NCBI GenBank assembly: GCA_026826555.1 | Contig: JAKSZT010054335.1 | Span: 4,283,092 to 4,347,091, forward strand | Length of the DNA: 64,000 nt | Direction: 5' to 3' | Origin: Tolypeutes matacus | Taxonomy: Eukaryota; Chordata; Mammalia; Cingulata; Chlamyphoridae | In this document: piece after piece, positions 10,728 through 21,345 of the stretch | Numbering within the stretch: the stretch's first letter is position 1 | How the letters are laid out: each line of letters starts with the position of its first letter | Notes under the pieces: generated by a model | Told to the model about the DNA's origin: nothing | What the model saw: only the letters and a program-made list of their open reading frames with translations | The model's database searches: none | Made by a program: the position numbers and the translations under genes

Positions 10728-12640
10728 ACTATAAACTTCTATGTACGGGCTTTTGTGTGCACATGGGTTTTCATTTCACTTGGGTAAATACCTAGGAGTG
10801 AGATCTCTGGGTCATATGGTAAGTGTATGTTTACCTTTTTAAGAAATTGCCAAATTGTTTTTCCAAAGTGAATTTACCTTTTGCATTTCATTTGGCAATG
10901 TATATGAGTTCCAGCTGTTCTGCACTAATATTTGGTATTGTTAGGCTTTTTAAATGTTCGGGCGTTTTTATAGGTCTATAGTGATATCTCATTGTGATTT
11001 CAATTTTCATTTCCTTAATGACTTACTGAATATTTTTTTCACGTCCTGTTCTGCCACCTGTATAACTTCTTTGCTTCTTCTCTGCCACCTGCATAACTTT
11101 TTGATTGAGTTGTTTGCTTTTTATTATTCCATGTTGAAAGCTCTTTCCAGATTCTGGATTGAAGTCTTTCATCAGATGAGTGATTTGCAAATATTTTCTC
11201 CAACACTGTGGCTTGTTTTTTCATTCTTTTAACTTTCTTTTGAGGAGCAAAATCCCTAATTTTTTATATTTGTAATTTGTGTCTCATTCCATTTTTTTCT
11301 CAGTCTGGCTACAAGTTTATCAATTATATTGATCTTTTCAAAGAACTAGCTTTTTGTTTAATTGATTTTCTCTATTTTTTTATTCCTCAATGTCATTAAT
11401 TTCTGCTTTTATCTTTATTATCTCCTTCTGTCTGCTTGCTTTGGGTTTAATTTTCTCTTCTAGTTTCATTGATTTGAGACCTTTTTCTTTTCTAATATAA
11501 ACATTTAAGACTATAAATTTCCTGCTGAGCTGCATCCCACACATTTTGGTATGTTGTGTTTTTACTTTCATTCAATTCGGAATATTTTCCAAATTTCCTT
11601 GTGATGTTTTTTCTTTGACTCATCGGTTTTCGTTTTTTTGGTGTTTTTTTTTTTTTTTGGTACCGGGGGCTGGGGATTGAACCCAGAACTTCATGTGTGG
11701 GAAGCCGGCACTCAACCACTGAGCCACACCAGCTTCCCTGAGTTGGTTCTCTTGTTTGTTTTGCTTGTTGTTTGTTTTTTTGTTTTTTCAGGAGGCATCA
11801 GGAAACCGAACCCAGGACCTCCCATATGGGAGGCGGGCACTCAACTGCTTGATCTCTTTGACTCATCAGTTATTTAGAAACTTGTTTAACTTTCAAATGT
11901 TTGTGGAGTTCTCAGCTCTCTTTCTGTAATTGATTTTTATGGTCTGAAAACATACTTTGTATAAATTCAATTCTTTTAAATTTACTAAAACTTGCTTAAT
12001 GGTCCAAAATATGATTTTTCTTGGTTAATGCTCTAAGTACACAGGAAAAAATGTAGATTCAGCTGCTGTTAGCTAACTGAAGTGTTCTATAAATGTCAAT
12101 TAGTTCAAGTTGGTTGATAGTGTTGCCCAGTTCTTCTATAGACTTACTGATATTCTGTCTACTTGCCCTGTCAACTGCTGAAAGGGAAATGTTCACTTCT
12201 CCGCTTACAATTGCGAGTTTGTCTAGCCTTCTTTTTATTTATATTACTTTCTGCTGCTTTGTATTTTGAAGCTCCTGTGTTAGGTGCATACACACTTAGG
12301 ATTGTTATGTCGTCTTGGAGAATCATCTCCTTTACCATTACGTTGTGTTCCTTGTTCTGAAGTCTTCCTTGTTTAATATTAGTATAGCTACTCTGGCTTT
12401 TGTTAAATAGTGTTTGTGTGGGATACCTTTTTCTATTATTTTTCTCTTAACCAAAGTGGGATTATTATTTATACTTTTAAAAATTCCCTGTCTTGTAGTT
12501 CAAATACCTATGTCTTAGCTGAGTCTGCTTCTTTGTTTCTTCATAGTGTGTTATTTATTCTCCCTTGTATGCCTTGTAATTTTTTGTTTAAAGAGGGGCA
12601 TCTTGTGTGATATAACAGAGATGTCGGTAAGTAGTTTTCT
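10728..12640 (-). mobile_element. Old L1 (outer copy), ORF2 part, antisense
   Basis: It resumes the L1 broken at 3,178: 'tgggtaaatacctaggagtg', 'gggtcatatggtaagtgtat' and 'gatatctcattgtgattt' are old L1 antisense 3' UTR/ORF2 blocks. Further in, 'gatcttttcaaagaacta' and 'ttttatctttattatct' are antisense ORF2 blocks. It is heavily decayed. A SINE pair interrupts it at 11,629-11,855. The distal limit near 12.6 kb is uncertain. Confidence 0.8.
11613..11871 (-). mobile_element. DAS-SINE-like dimer, antisense, with target duplication
   Basis: Two antisense tRNA-like units lie side by side. The first (about 11,635-11,740) has an antisense B box 'ggggattgaaccc'; the second (about 11,750-11,855) has 'gaaaccgaacccaggacctc'. 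Each starts with a T-rich run. The pair is flanked by ctttgactcatcggtt (11,613-11,628) and ctttgactcatcagtt (11,856-11,871), a 15/16 match. The pair therefore behaves as one insertion into the old L1, or a second copy landed inside the first. Dimers are known for armadillo DAS-SINEs. Confidence 0.85.
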
Positions 12641-13334
12641 GCCTGGAAATGGGCGTGCCTCTTCTGCCAGGCCTTAGTATGGGGCTGTGCCACCCAGTCA
12701 TCACCTGAGCGCTCAAAGTCCTCTAGCAATACCCTGCGTTTGGGATGGGGCTGGATCCCTGCCAGAGGTTCTCTCTCCATGTCTGTTCATCTTCAGCTTT
12801 AGGTGTTGCCTTTGAACCTGCACCTGACCCTTGCCCTCTCCTGGCCGTAGAAGTTGCTATTTGACCCTTGCTGACTTAGTCACAGCAGGTGGGTGGGGGA
12901 GGGCTCCTCTGTCCTGATTCGACCTCAGCCTTCGGCAGGCACCACCCCTGTGTCTGAGGACTGATCCCACACTGCCCCAGCTGTAGGAGACCTTGACGGG
13001 CTGGCCCCTGCTGGCTCTCTGCCCGATTCCCGGGCTCATGAGGGTTCTTTCCTCTTCCTCTACCTGCAATGGGTCTTCACCAAAGCCCTGAAGCAGTAGA
13101 TCTGGCTGTCCTTCCCCTATCAGCTGGACTTCTTGCCTTCCCTGCTACAGCTGCTGCCCACCTCCCAAAGATCTGCACCATGTGGGATGCTTTCTCGGGA
13201 CTCTCACCTGCTCCCAGCCTTTCCTGGGAGTGCCTGGTAAGGCTGGTGGAGAAGAGCCTGCCAGCATGGCTAATTGCCTTCCCTTGTTCCATATTCTCAT
13301 CCTAGCCCCCCTTAGCCTTTAGCAAATCTTCAAA
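12641..13334. other. Possible further L1 5' sequence; otherwise unrecognised
   Basis: The sequence turns GC-richer beyond the recognisable L1. It may be the antisense 5' part of the outer L1, but I see no sure landmark. Several open frames of 70-80 codons occur on both strands and overlap each other; none has a recognisable domain. Confidence 0.35.
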
Positions 13335-13800
13335 ATGCTTGTTGAACCGTTTTATCTCCACCAATCAATCGGAACAAGATGGTTGGTGGCCAAACCTTGA
13401 TTAAGCTTCTCTCCTCCCCTCAGACCCCTGGACCTTGACCTACCTTCAGCCGACCCAGTGTGCACCCTTTCCTGGCACCAGGCTGGCCTCAGGGCACGAC
13501 GTCCTCGGATCTACTCTCCTATGCCACCCCTTACACTCACTGCACTTCTGATCCTTTCTCCCCTTGAGATGCCTGCATTTAAGGTCGGCGCATTCTCCCG
13601 ACTGCAATCGTCCCCCTCCCCCTGTGCAGTAGCTCCTCCCTCTCTTACAATAATTCTTTTGGATAAAATCTCTTCATACTAAATCTGGATTTGCTTTTTA
13701 TCTGACATCGTTAAAGTCTAGGCGAGCTCTTCTTACTGACTCGCACAGCGTCTCTTGGTGTCTGATCCAGGTAAGCAAGCGCTCGCATCCCATCCTTCAC
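13335..13800 (+). mobile_element. Possible solo LTR, family unknown
   Basis: The segment begins 'tgttgaaccg', is C-rich for most of its length, then has 'ataaaatctcttcatac' (a polyadenylation-like signal) about 135 bp before the end region. That layout resembles a retroviral LTR. No matching TG/CA ends with a target duplication could be fixed, and no second copy is seen in the window. Confidence 0.3.
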
Positions 13801-16800
13801 TGGAGATGCCTGTCCCTTAGATTTGGGTGTTTTATTTACCTGGGGCCTAAGCTCTTGTGTGGGCTCAAGAAAAGTCGTACATTTTCAGAATGCCCTGTTT
13901 TGTTGATGTTTTAAGGATAGGAATGATGTTTTTCCAACTTTCTGCATCCTAAGAAGGAGCTGGAAGTCCACTTCACTTTTAAACAAAAGGTGGGGGCGGG
14001 GTAAAGAAGATAAAACTCACGTGTTGGATGCAGAGGCTCAAAGTGGGGGTGGGGGTGGAGGTGTGGGTGTGTCACAAATGGCCTCCCATGATCCGCTCCA
14101 GCCCCCTAAGATATATTTTGGTTGACCCACAGGTGTTTGGAAAATAACGTGCATTAACTTCCAACATTTTCAAATCCAAAGTTTTCCAATTAAAAAAAAA
14201 AAATCTGGATTTCTGGTTACTTTTGGAAAAATTGCCAGCTGTCACAATTGCCAGGCCTCTGGCTTGACATGGGGCCTGAGTCTCTCGCCCCCCCCCACAG
14301 TCCCGCTGCGCATGTACCACTTGATCTGCTTCACGCATCTTCTCAACCTGCCTGACCCCCCCGTGTGCGGGGCTGAGGCTGAGCCAGTATGCACGGGCAG
14401 GGTCGTAAAATGGTGAAATACTGCTGTGCGTCTTGGGGGACCCCACCAGACCAGCCATGCTGGCAGCTTCCTCAGGACGCCTCTGAAGGGGACAGCCCTG
14501 CAACGCCAGCGGCTCTGCTGCAGAGCTGTGACCAGCATCCGTGCCGCCGGACGGGGTCTGCCCCGTTCCAGCGCTGGACGCCTGCGGCAGGTGGCACTCA
14601 CGATGCTAATGCTCACAGCCCTGCCAACTCAGACACAGGCTCCGAGCTCCGAGAAGGCGGCGGGCGAGAGTGACACCGACCCAGGTGATGCTTCCAAAGA
14701 AAGGGCTGGGGGTGGGGGGGCTGTGTTAGAGAGCGCACAAGCAGCAGAGTGTGGCTTTGGACGGTGGTCGGGGCTGTAGAAAGAGACCAAGAACGAACAA
14801 GAAGTGAGAAACTGAAAAGGACCCTGAAGAGAATCCTTAGCATCAGGGAAATCAGGAAGCAGGGCTGGTACATGGAGATAAACTGGAAAATGGTGGTGCC
14901 CTGGGGGAATGCCATTATCAGGGAATTTTGGCCTCTTTCTACTTTAAAAAGACACAGTTACAAATAAAGTAGTTAACGGTTTTGTTATTAAATACCGAAA
15001 TAGTCAAATTTGAAATTAAACACAATAACATCAAGTTGTTCAGACAGGATTAACTAATGTGTGTCTTACTCGGATAAATCGTTTTTATTATTACTAGAAT
15101 TAAGGTTTCCAAAGAAAAAAAATTGTAAAAGGAATAGAGAAAGACTGCCTCATGTACAGAGTTCTCTCAAAGGCCAAGTGCTGGAGGCTGATTTTAAGGC
15201 ATGAGGTAGGAGAACAAGAGGAAAGATTCTTAAAACAACTGCTTCTCTGATATTTGTACCTGAATTTTTTTGTACTTGAATTTTGAAAAGTAGGCAACGT
15301 TTCCTGGTAAGGTCTTGCAAATTTTGACCACCACAACAACAAAAAAAAAACCAATGCCAAAAAAAAATAGCCAAGTTAAAAGCTACAGATCAGACAACAA
15401 ATATTTAATAAATGCAAGGTTCTCTGCAAGAAAATGCAAGGACATGCAAAAGACAAAAAAATCCAGTCTCTTCTCTCCATATGCAGGACTTGTATCTCTT
15501 GTTTTGGGGAAAAAGAATGTATGCATAGAGAAAATAAAGTGGCAGTCAGGAGTTAAATAATAGAAGGCACTGAAGTAAGAGATGTCTCTGGAAGGTCACC
15601 CTGACTTTGGGGGACTCTATGGTATAGCAGCAGACTGCTGCAGGAAGGGTGAGCCACGGTGTCCTAATAGAAATAAACAGACAACCAGTCCATCAGCTAC
15701 CATTTGCTGACTTGATTTTTTTTTAAATATTGCAGAGAAATATCATTTATTGATTACTGAGCTTTTGGGCTCCCCTTACACCTTGCACACGAAGTGAGTG
15801 CCTCACTTGGCTCATCTTAGTCTCAGCCTGCAACCTCAGTGGGTGCTCAAAACCAGCCCACGACCCGAACGACCCCTGTGGGGACTGAGTGCAACAAGTG
15901 CTGCAAACATGATGCTGTTACCCTGTGCAACCTCAGATGGCTCTCACAAGTGCTTGGTCCTTGTTTCATCTCCTAAACTAAGTGCTGTAAGGAAACATGA
16001 AGGCGGCAAACCTTCCTACGTTGTCATGCTGTGTGGGAGACCTCCCCAAAGAGGCACAGCGAAGCCCCAAGATGCCAGTGTCTGTGCACCCTCCAAAGGC
16101 CATAGCAATGCCCCCTGCTCTAGCCAGCCCAAGGACAAAGCCCGGGTGGCCTCAAGGGCAGTGGCGTCCCTGCTGGGTGTGCCCTAAATTCACAGTCCTA
16201 CTTCTTAGGCCAGAGGATAGCAGGCACCTGCCTTCAAGCACGTACCTCAGCCCACAGACAAAGGAGGGGTGGGAAACAGCCCCTGTCCCCACCTGCCTGC
16301 CACGCTCCTCTCCTGCCCGGAAAGCCCCAGAAGGACTCAGGATCCTGGTGTGTTGGATCCAGTGTGGATTCGGCACTCTGAATCCTCGGCCTTGCTAAAC
16401 CCTTCTGTTTGGAGTTGCCCAGACAGAGGTCCACCGTGGCGTTTCTCAGGGCCTCGGAAGGCCCTCTCTTTTGGGGCAAGGAGGCTGCATGGTGGGCAAT
16501 ACACGAAGGGTGTGGCCAGGAGGCTGGTGGAGGCCCCCTTGGCTTCAAAGGGGTCTTTAGTCCATGCAGCTCAGCCAAGCCCGGCCCCTGTGTGACCAGG
16601 CAAGGTCCCTAACGTCCTCAGTCGGTTTCACACATGTAAAGCCATTTCATGTCAACATTTCAGTAAAATGGGGAGAAGGAGAATAACCCCACAGGTTTAG
16701 CCAGTCAGATGGCAGAAGGAATGGAGTTTGGGGCACAGCTCAGGATGTGCACAGCGGCACCCCTATGACCGGCCTTGGGGTGAGCAAAGGCCTGAGCGAG

Positions 16801-17157
16801 ACCAGGCAAAATCCTTCCCTGGGATTTCGTAATCGAGCGTTGGGACAACAAGCTGGTCCATCCTTGGTGGTGGAGCTTTAAGTTGGAAATGGAGGCACGT
16901 TTCCCGCCATAGACAGGAAGCTGTTCCAGGAGGACAGAGCCAGAGAGAGGCAGAGCAGGAGCTCCTGGTGGTTTTCAGCCCCCCAATTCCCATTTCCCTT
17001 GTGGCCCAGCTGCATCCCAGCCGTCATGCTGTTATATGATCCTCCAAGCAAGTTCCCCTTTGGGCCTTCTCTGGTTTGAAGGATCTGAGCTGTTTCTATC
17101 ACCTGCAACCAAGAAAGTCCTGATTAATGTGCATATATATTCGTGGAAAATAAAACT
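13801..17157. other. No recognised gene or named repeat
   Basis: A 3.3 kb stretch of mixed composition. It holds a G-rich tract at 14,043-14,072 with several runs of five G, an AT-rich part (about 14,940-15,560), and CpG-richer parts (about 14,270-14,700). At 15,719-15,760 the minus strand shows an AATAAA-like signal followed by an A-run, a weak sign of a retrocopy end. Open frames up to 143 codons overlap in conflicting frames and show no domain. Not having a recognised repeat makes this a fair place to look for conserved non-coding DNA. Confidence 0.5.
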
Positions 17158-17495
17158 GGGGGAACATGGGAAGCAAATGTGGCTCAAGCGACTGGGCTCC
17201 CGCCTACCATATTGGGGGGTCCCGGGTTTGGTTCCCAGGGCCTCCTGGTGAAGGTGAGCTGGCCCCCGCGGAGAGCTGGCCTGTGCAGAGAGCTGATGCA
17301 ACAAGATGACGCAACAAAAAAGAGACCCAGAGGAGAAGACAATGAGTGAACAAGCCAGGGAGCTGAGGTGGCTCAAGCAATTGAAAGCCTCTCGGAGAGC
17401 AGGCAGCAAGCACAAGCGGCAAGGGCCGGGGCGTTGCGGGGGTGGTGGTAAATAAAATAAATCTTAAAAAAAAAAAAAAAAAAAATGAGGGAACA
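17158..17495 (+). mobile_element. DAS-SINE-like chimeric SINE, sense, with A-tail
   Basis: The body is about 17,167-17,486. It starts with a tRNA-like head: an A-box region 'atgtggctcaagcgactggg' and a B-box-like 'gggtttggttccc'. A unique body follows with 'gatgacgcaacaaaaaa' and 'ggtggctcaagcaattgaaa', and the end is a run of about 20 A. Flanks gggggaaca (17,158-17,166) and gagggaaca (17,487-17,495) match 8/9. This fits the armadillo SINE type that fuses a tRNA domain to a longer sequence. Confidence 0.88.
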
Positions 17496-17902
17496 GTCAC
17501 CAAAATGCTAGCGGAGGCTCTTTTTGCGTGGTGGACCAGGACTGACTTTTCTATTTGCTTGTCTTTGGTTTCTAGCTTTCTTCTTAATGTAATAAAAATG
17601 TTTTCAAACATCACAAGGCACCCCAGAGCCTTGCGGTATGGATGGGCGGCCTCTGAAGGCTGGGAGGGCAGCAGGCGTGGAAGGGCAGGCGTTGACTACC
17701 GGGCAGGGGTCTGCAGGCACCCACGGCGGGGGCGGGGGCGCCGCAGAGAGGTGCCTGGGAGACGCCTCTCTGCCAGTCAAACCAGAAAGCAAGCGAAAAT
17801 GGATCCAAGCAGAGAAATGCCAAGTCACCTTAAAGAGGCAGAAGGGCTCCAGCTCACACTTGATTTGATTGGAGGAATTTAAGAGCTAGACTAAGGAGGC
17901 GT
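17496..17902. other. No recognised feature
   Basis: GC-rich with a CpG-containing stretch at about 17,690-17,780. Open frames of 70-146 codons overlap in several frames; the longest plus-strand one begins inside the SINE tail, so it is not a gene. Confidence 0.5.
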
Positions 17903-17952
17903 CTGTGTGTGTGAGTGTGTGTGAGTGTGTGTGTATGTTGGGGGGGGGCGGG
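17903..17952 (+). repeat. (GT)n and G-run
   Basis: Interrupted GT dinucleotides from 17,903 to about 17,936, then a G-rich run ('ggggggggcgggg'). The G-run may form a G-quadruplex with nearby G tracts. Confidence 0.9.
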
Positions 17953-19098
17953 GAGCAGTGGGAGGAAGGGAAGAGGGAGCCACGGAGGCAAATGGGGGTG
18001 AAAGCACCAGCGAGTGGACAGGAGGGGACTCTTGCTAAACCCCAGCTGCAGTTTGAGCCACTGGGAAAACCTGAGGTCCCTCTTAGCCTTTAGGCTCTGC
18101 TGCATTGTTGTTAAACAAACAACAAACAAAGAAAAAAATCCAGAGTAAAACCAAAAACAAGCAAAAACCCTGGAGAGCTCTTATTTTTATTTTATTTTGT
18201 TTATTCACAATTCAGAAAAGTACAGCCCCCTGTGCCTGGCCTGGAAGGAAAGGGGGTAAAGACAAATAAAGAGCTTTGCTGGCCGCATGACGGCTGCCTG
18301 GGAGGGTAGACCTGATGGCCGGGCTGGTGGGAGTTTGGGGTGATCCCGGGGGGGGGGGGGGCCGGGCGTGCTGTGGGCCGTTCCTCCCTGGAGACAAGGG
18401 GATGGCGCAGCGTCCCCTCTGCCATCTGCTGGGAGCTAGGCCCTTGGGCTGTTGGATCAGCCGCTCCCCTTGTGCCTTCTCTCCAGCAGCCAGCTCCCAG
18501 GGACGGCTGTGTAGCCCACCTTACCCCATGCACAGGAGCTGGCGATGTCTGCAGCCCCCCTCCCCACCCCCACAAAACCGTCTCCAGCGCCCCCAGTGGG
18601 ACCCAGCCAGAGGTATCCTCCGCACTCGGGGCTTCACTCCCGATTCTTAGGGCCACTGCCCCACGCCCCCACCAGCTTTTCCAGGGAACATTGGCTAAGA
18701 AATCGTTTCCTAATAAATCGCTGTCATGCCAATCCTCACCTTAGGGTCTGCTTTTTGGGGATCCCAACTTAATTAACAAATCAAATATCTGAACTCCCAA
18801 AGGTGCGGGCCAGCAAAGGGGAGCCTCCAAGTCTAGCGCCGCCTGCCGGCTTCGGGGCTTGCCTCCCTACCCCTGCCCCCACCCCACCCCCGTCCTCCCT
18901 GAGAGCACTCGCTGGTTTCCAGGCGGGAAATACAGCTCTTGACCTTGGCTCGCGGGGTGCTGACCGCGGTGCTGAACATCCACAAAGAAAACCTGCGCGT
19001 GTGGACAGGCAGGGCAAGCGCCCCCGGGGCCTCCAGGGTCTCCTGCAGACCTTGCCGGAACTGCGAGGAAGGAGCTGTCATCGCCTTTCCTCGCCGTC
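17953..19098. other. No recognised gene; G14 run
   Basis: GC-rich unique sequence. A run of 14 G lies at 18,348-18,361. Short AT-rich parts occur around 18,100-18,200 and 18,700-18,790. Open frames reach 151 codons (18,201-18,656, minus) but overlap plus-strand frames of 111-134 codons, as expected in GC-rich DNA. I see no domain. Confidence 0.5.
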
Positions 19099-19470
19099 TT
19101 AGTTTCCTAGCACTCAGTAAAAAAAGACTTCAAACAACAGACACTTGTTCCCTCTCTGTTCTGAGGCCAGAAGAGGCTCGAAATCCGAAAACAAACACCG
19201 CAGCCCGTGCTCTCTCTGAGGGCCCTGGAGGAGGGTCCTCGATTGTCTGAGCCCCTGGGGGCTCGTGGCAATCATCTCTCCCACCTATGCGTCCCTCGTC
19301 ACATGGTACCTGAGTTTCCCTCTTCTTCTAAGGACACCTGTATGACCACATCTTAACTAATTACACCTGCAAAGACCCTTTTCCAGGTAAGGCCACATCA
19401 CAGCTACAGGGTGTGACTTGAACCTATCTTTTTTTTTGGGGGGGGGGGCACAACTCAGCCCCCCACAATC
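19099..19470 (-). mobile_element. MLT1-like LTR, antisense
   Basis: Antisense phrases of the MLT1 LTR family occur in order: a 'cttagtttcctagcac' start, an 'acaacagacacttgtt' block, 'cttctaaggacacctgta', 'acctgcaaagacccttttcc' and 'ggtaaggccaca'. It ends after a T/G-run (19,428-19,449) near a CCCCCCAC block. MLT1 belongs to the ERVL-MaLR group of old mammalian LTRs. There is no internal coding part. Confidence 0.7.
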
Positions 19471-20189
19471 TCCTTTTAGCTGGGGAGGGCTCAGAATCCT
19501 AGGACTTCATTCACCCTGGAACCAGCAGAGAGGAGACTTGCAGTCAGGCTGTCCCACTACCCACCATGCCACAGAGAGACTGGCAAACCCGACGAGAGGG
19601 TCTCGGAGCTGGTGATCTGCTCTGGCCCGTCTGGTTTCTGCCGGTATCTTTCTCGCTTATTCACGCTCTCCCTTTCAACAGCGTAGGGCTCGATGTGGGA
19701 AGGCACAAGAATAAAATGATTCAGGACAATGCATTTTGGAGGGATTGTATCTTTCTTTTTTTAAAAAAAAACCAAAACAATTAAACATATTCCTGTATTT
19801 AAATCCTCCAATTGGAAAGTGGCAGCTCCTAGGGCCCCACACTTCCACAAACTAGCGCAGCTGTTTCCAGAAATTGGACTTCAGTGTTCACGGGGCTGCG
19901 GTGAACCGAGCAAGCAGTGGGGGAGGAAATCTGCCCTCCACCCCCGTGCATCCCTCCTCCAACAAGCTGTCAGCTCTGCAGTGGAGAACAGTGCCAGCCT
20001 GCAGGCTTTCTGCTCCCATACCTCAGTGGATGACTCAGTTACTGAAGGCTTTCTTTTTTCATGAGCCTACCCTGCAGAGATTTTCAAATTATTTCCCTGA
20101 GCTGTTTCTCCCCTACTTTCCTGCATGCCTTGTCCCCAGGAGACACCGTTTTCACTAGATTGTTCCTAGGCACGTGCCAGCCAGCATCT
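19471..20189. other. No recognised feature
   Basis: Mixed composition. An A/T-rich stretch at 19,740-19,810 includes a T-run and an A-run. Open frames of 65-94 codons are not supported by any domain. Confidence 0.5.
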
Positions 20190-20402
20190 GTTAGGTTCTT
20201 GTGAGGTGTCCGGCAACTCTCATCTCACGAAACCCTCACAGCCACACTGGAGCAGCTGTAGATTCCTCTTCCCATTTTCTGGATGAGGAAACTGAGGCCC
20301 AGAGAGGTTGCCCAAGGTTAATTAGCCAAGAAGTATCAGAGCTAGAGCTCAAACCCACATCCGCCTGTGTCTTTAACCACGTGGCTACTGTGCCACGTTA
20401 CT
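20190..20402 (-). mobile_element. MIR SINE, antisense
   Basis: The diagnostic antisense core 'ggatgaggaaactgaggccc' is followed by 'agagaggttgcccaaggtta' and 'gagctagagctcaaaccca', the usual MIR order. MIR is an ancient pan-mammalian tRNA-derived SINE. Confidence 0.9.
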
Positions 20403-20447
20403 GTGCATAGTAGTTTGCTTGGCTGCACAAATGGGGGGACGGCCTCA

Positions 20448-20888
20448 CTTGTGGCTAACCAAGTGCCATGAACCTGATGGCTTAATACAAGCCAAATTTA
20501 TTCTCTTGCAGGTCTGGAGGCTACAAGTCCACAGCCGGTACCACTGGGTCACCCTCCCTGCAGGATCCATTCCTGGCCTCTTCTAGCCTCTGGTGATCGC
20601 TGGCATTTTTTGGCTTGTTGCCATGTCACTTCAATCTTTCTCTGCTCCACCTTAGCATCAATGTCTCCTTTGTGGTCTGTGTCAAATCCCCCTCTGCCTC
20701 CCTCTTACGAGGACACATATGATTGCCTTTAGAGCCAACCCAGAGAATCTCCACACCTCAGGATCCTTAATTCAATCACATCTTCACTTCTACTTCCTCC
20801 CTCTTTTTTCCCTTATAAGGTAACAGGTTCCAGGGATTAGAACATGGATATCGTTGGGGGTGGGGTGCCTTTTTCATCCTACCACACT
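20448..20888 (-). mobile_element. MLT1-like LTR, antisense
   Basis: Antisense order: 'aatttattctcttgcaggtc', 'tggaggctacaagtcc', 'ttggcttgttgcc', 'ccacctcaggatccttaa' and 'ggttccagggattagaacat'. The end is near 'cctaccaca'. It matches the general MLT1 layout. No target duplication was identified. Confidence 0.7.
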
Positions 20889-20959
20889 GTGAGAAGATTC
20901 TTGTTATCTGTGTTAGATTGTACCATTTGTCTGAAATTGTTCCTTTCCTCCCCTCTCTT

Positions 20960-21345
20960 GCTATGGCTTCCCTATGGACAGAATATATTTCTTCTCCCCT
21001 TGGCTTCAGGTTTGGCCACATGACTTGCTTTGGCTAATGGAATGAAGGTGAAATGAAACTGTGCCAGTCTGAGCTGAGGCCTGAGGTACATGGCATATTT
21101 ACACCAGTCTTCTTGGAGCTTCCCCTTTGCATGTTCGTGAATCCACTACCTCGCAGCTTGAGCTCCAGGAGCAGATCTGAACCCATCCTGAAGCCTATGG
21201 GTCAGCCTGACTCAACCAAACCGAGCGGAGCCCAGCCAAGATCAGCCTGGCCACAGCCGACCTGTCACTGGGAGCGTGAAATCAGCGGTGGCGGTTGTGA
21301 GGCACTGAGCCGTCGGCGCTGTTTGCTGTGCATCACGCAGTGCTC
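20960..21345 (+). mobile_element. MLT1-like LTR, sense (second copy, abutting)
   Basis: 'ttggccacatgacttgcttt' followed by 'ggctaatggaatgaaggtg', and much later a 'gaggcactgag' block near 21,300, follow the layout of old MaLR LTRs of the MLT1 type. Divergence is high and the ends are not fixed. Confidence 0.5.
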
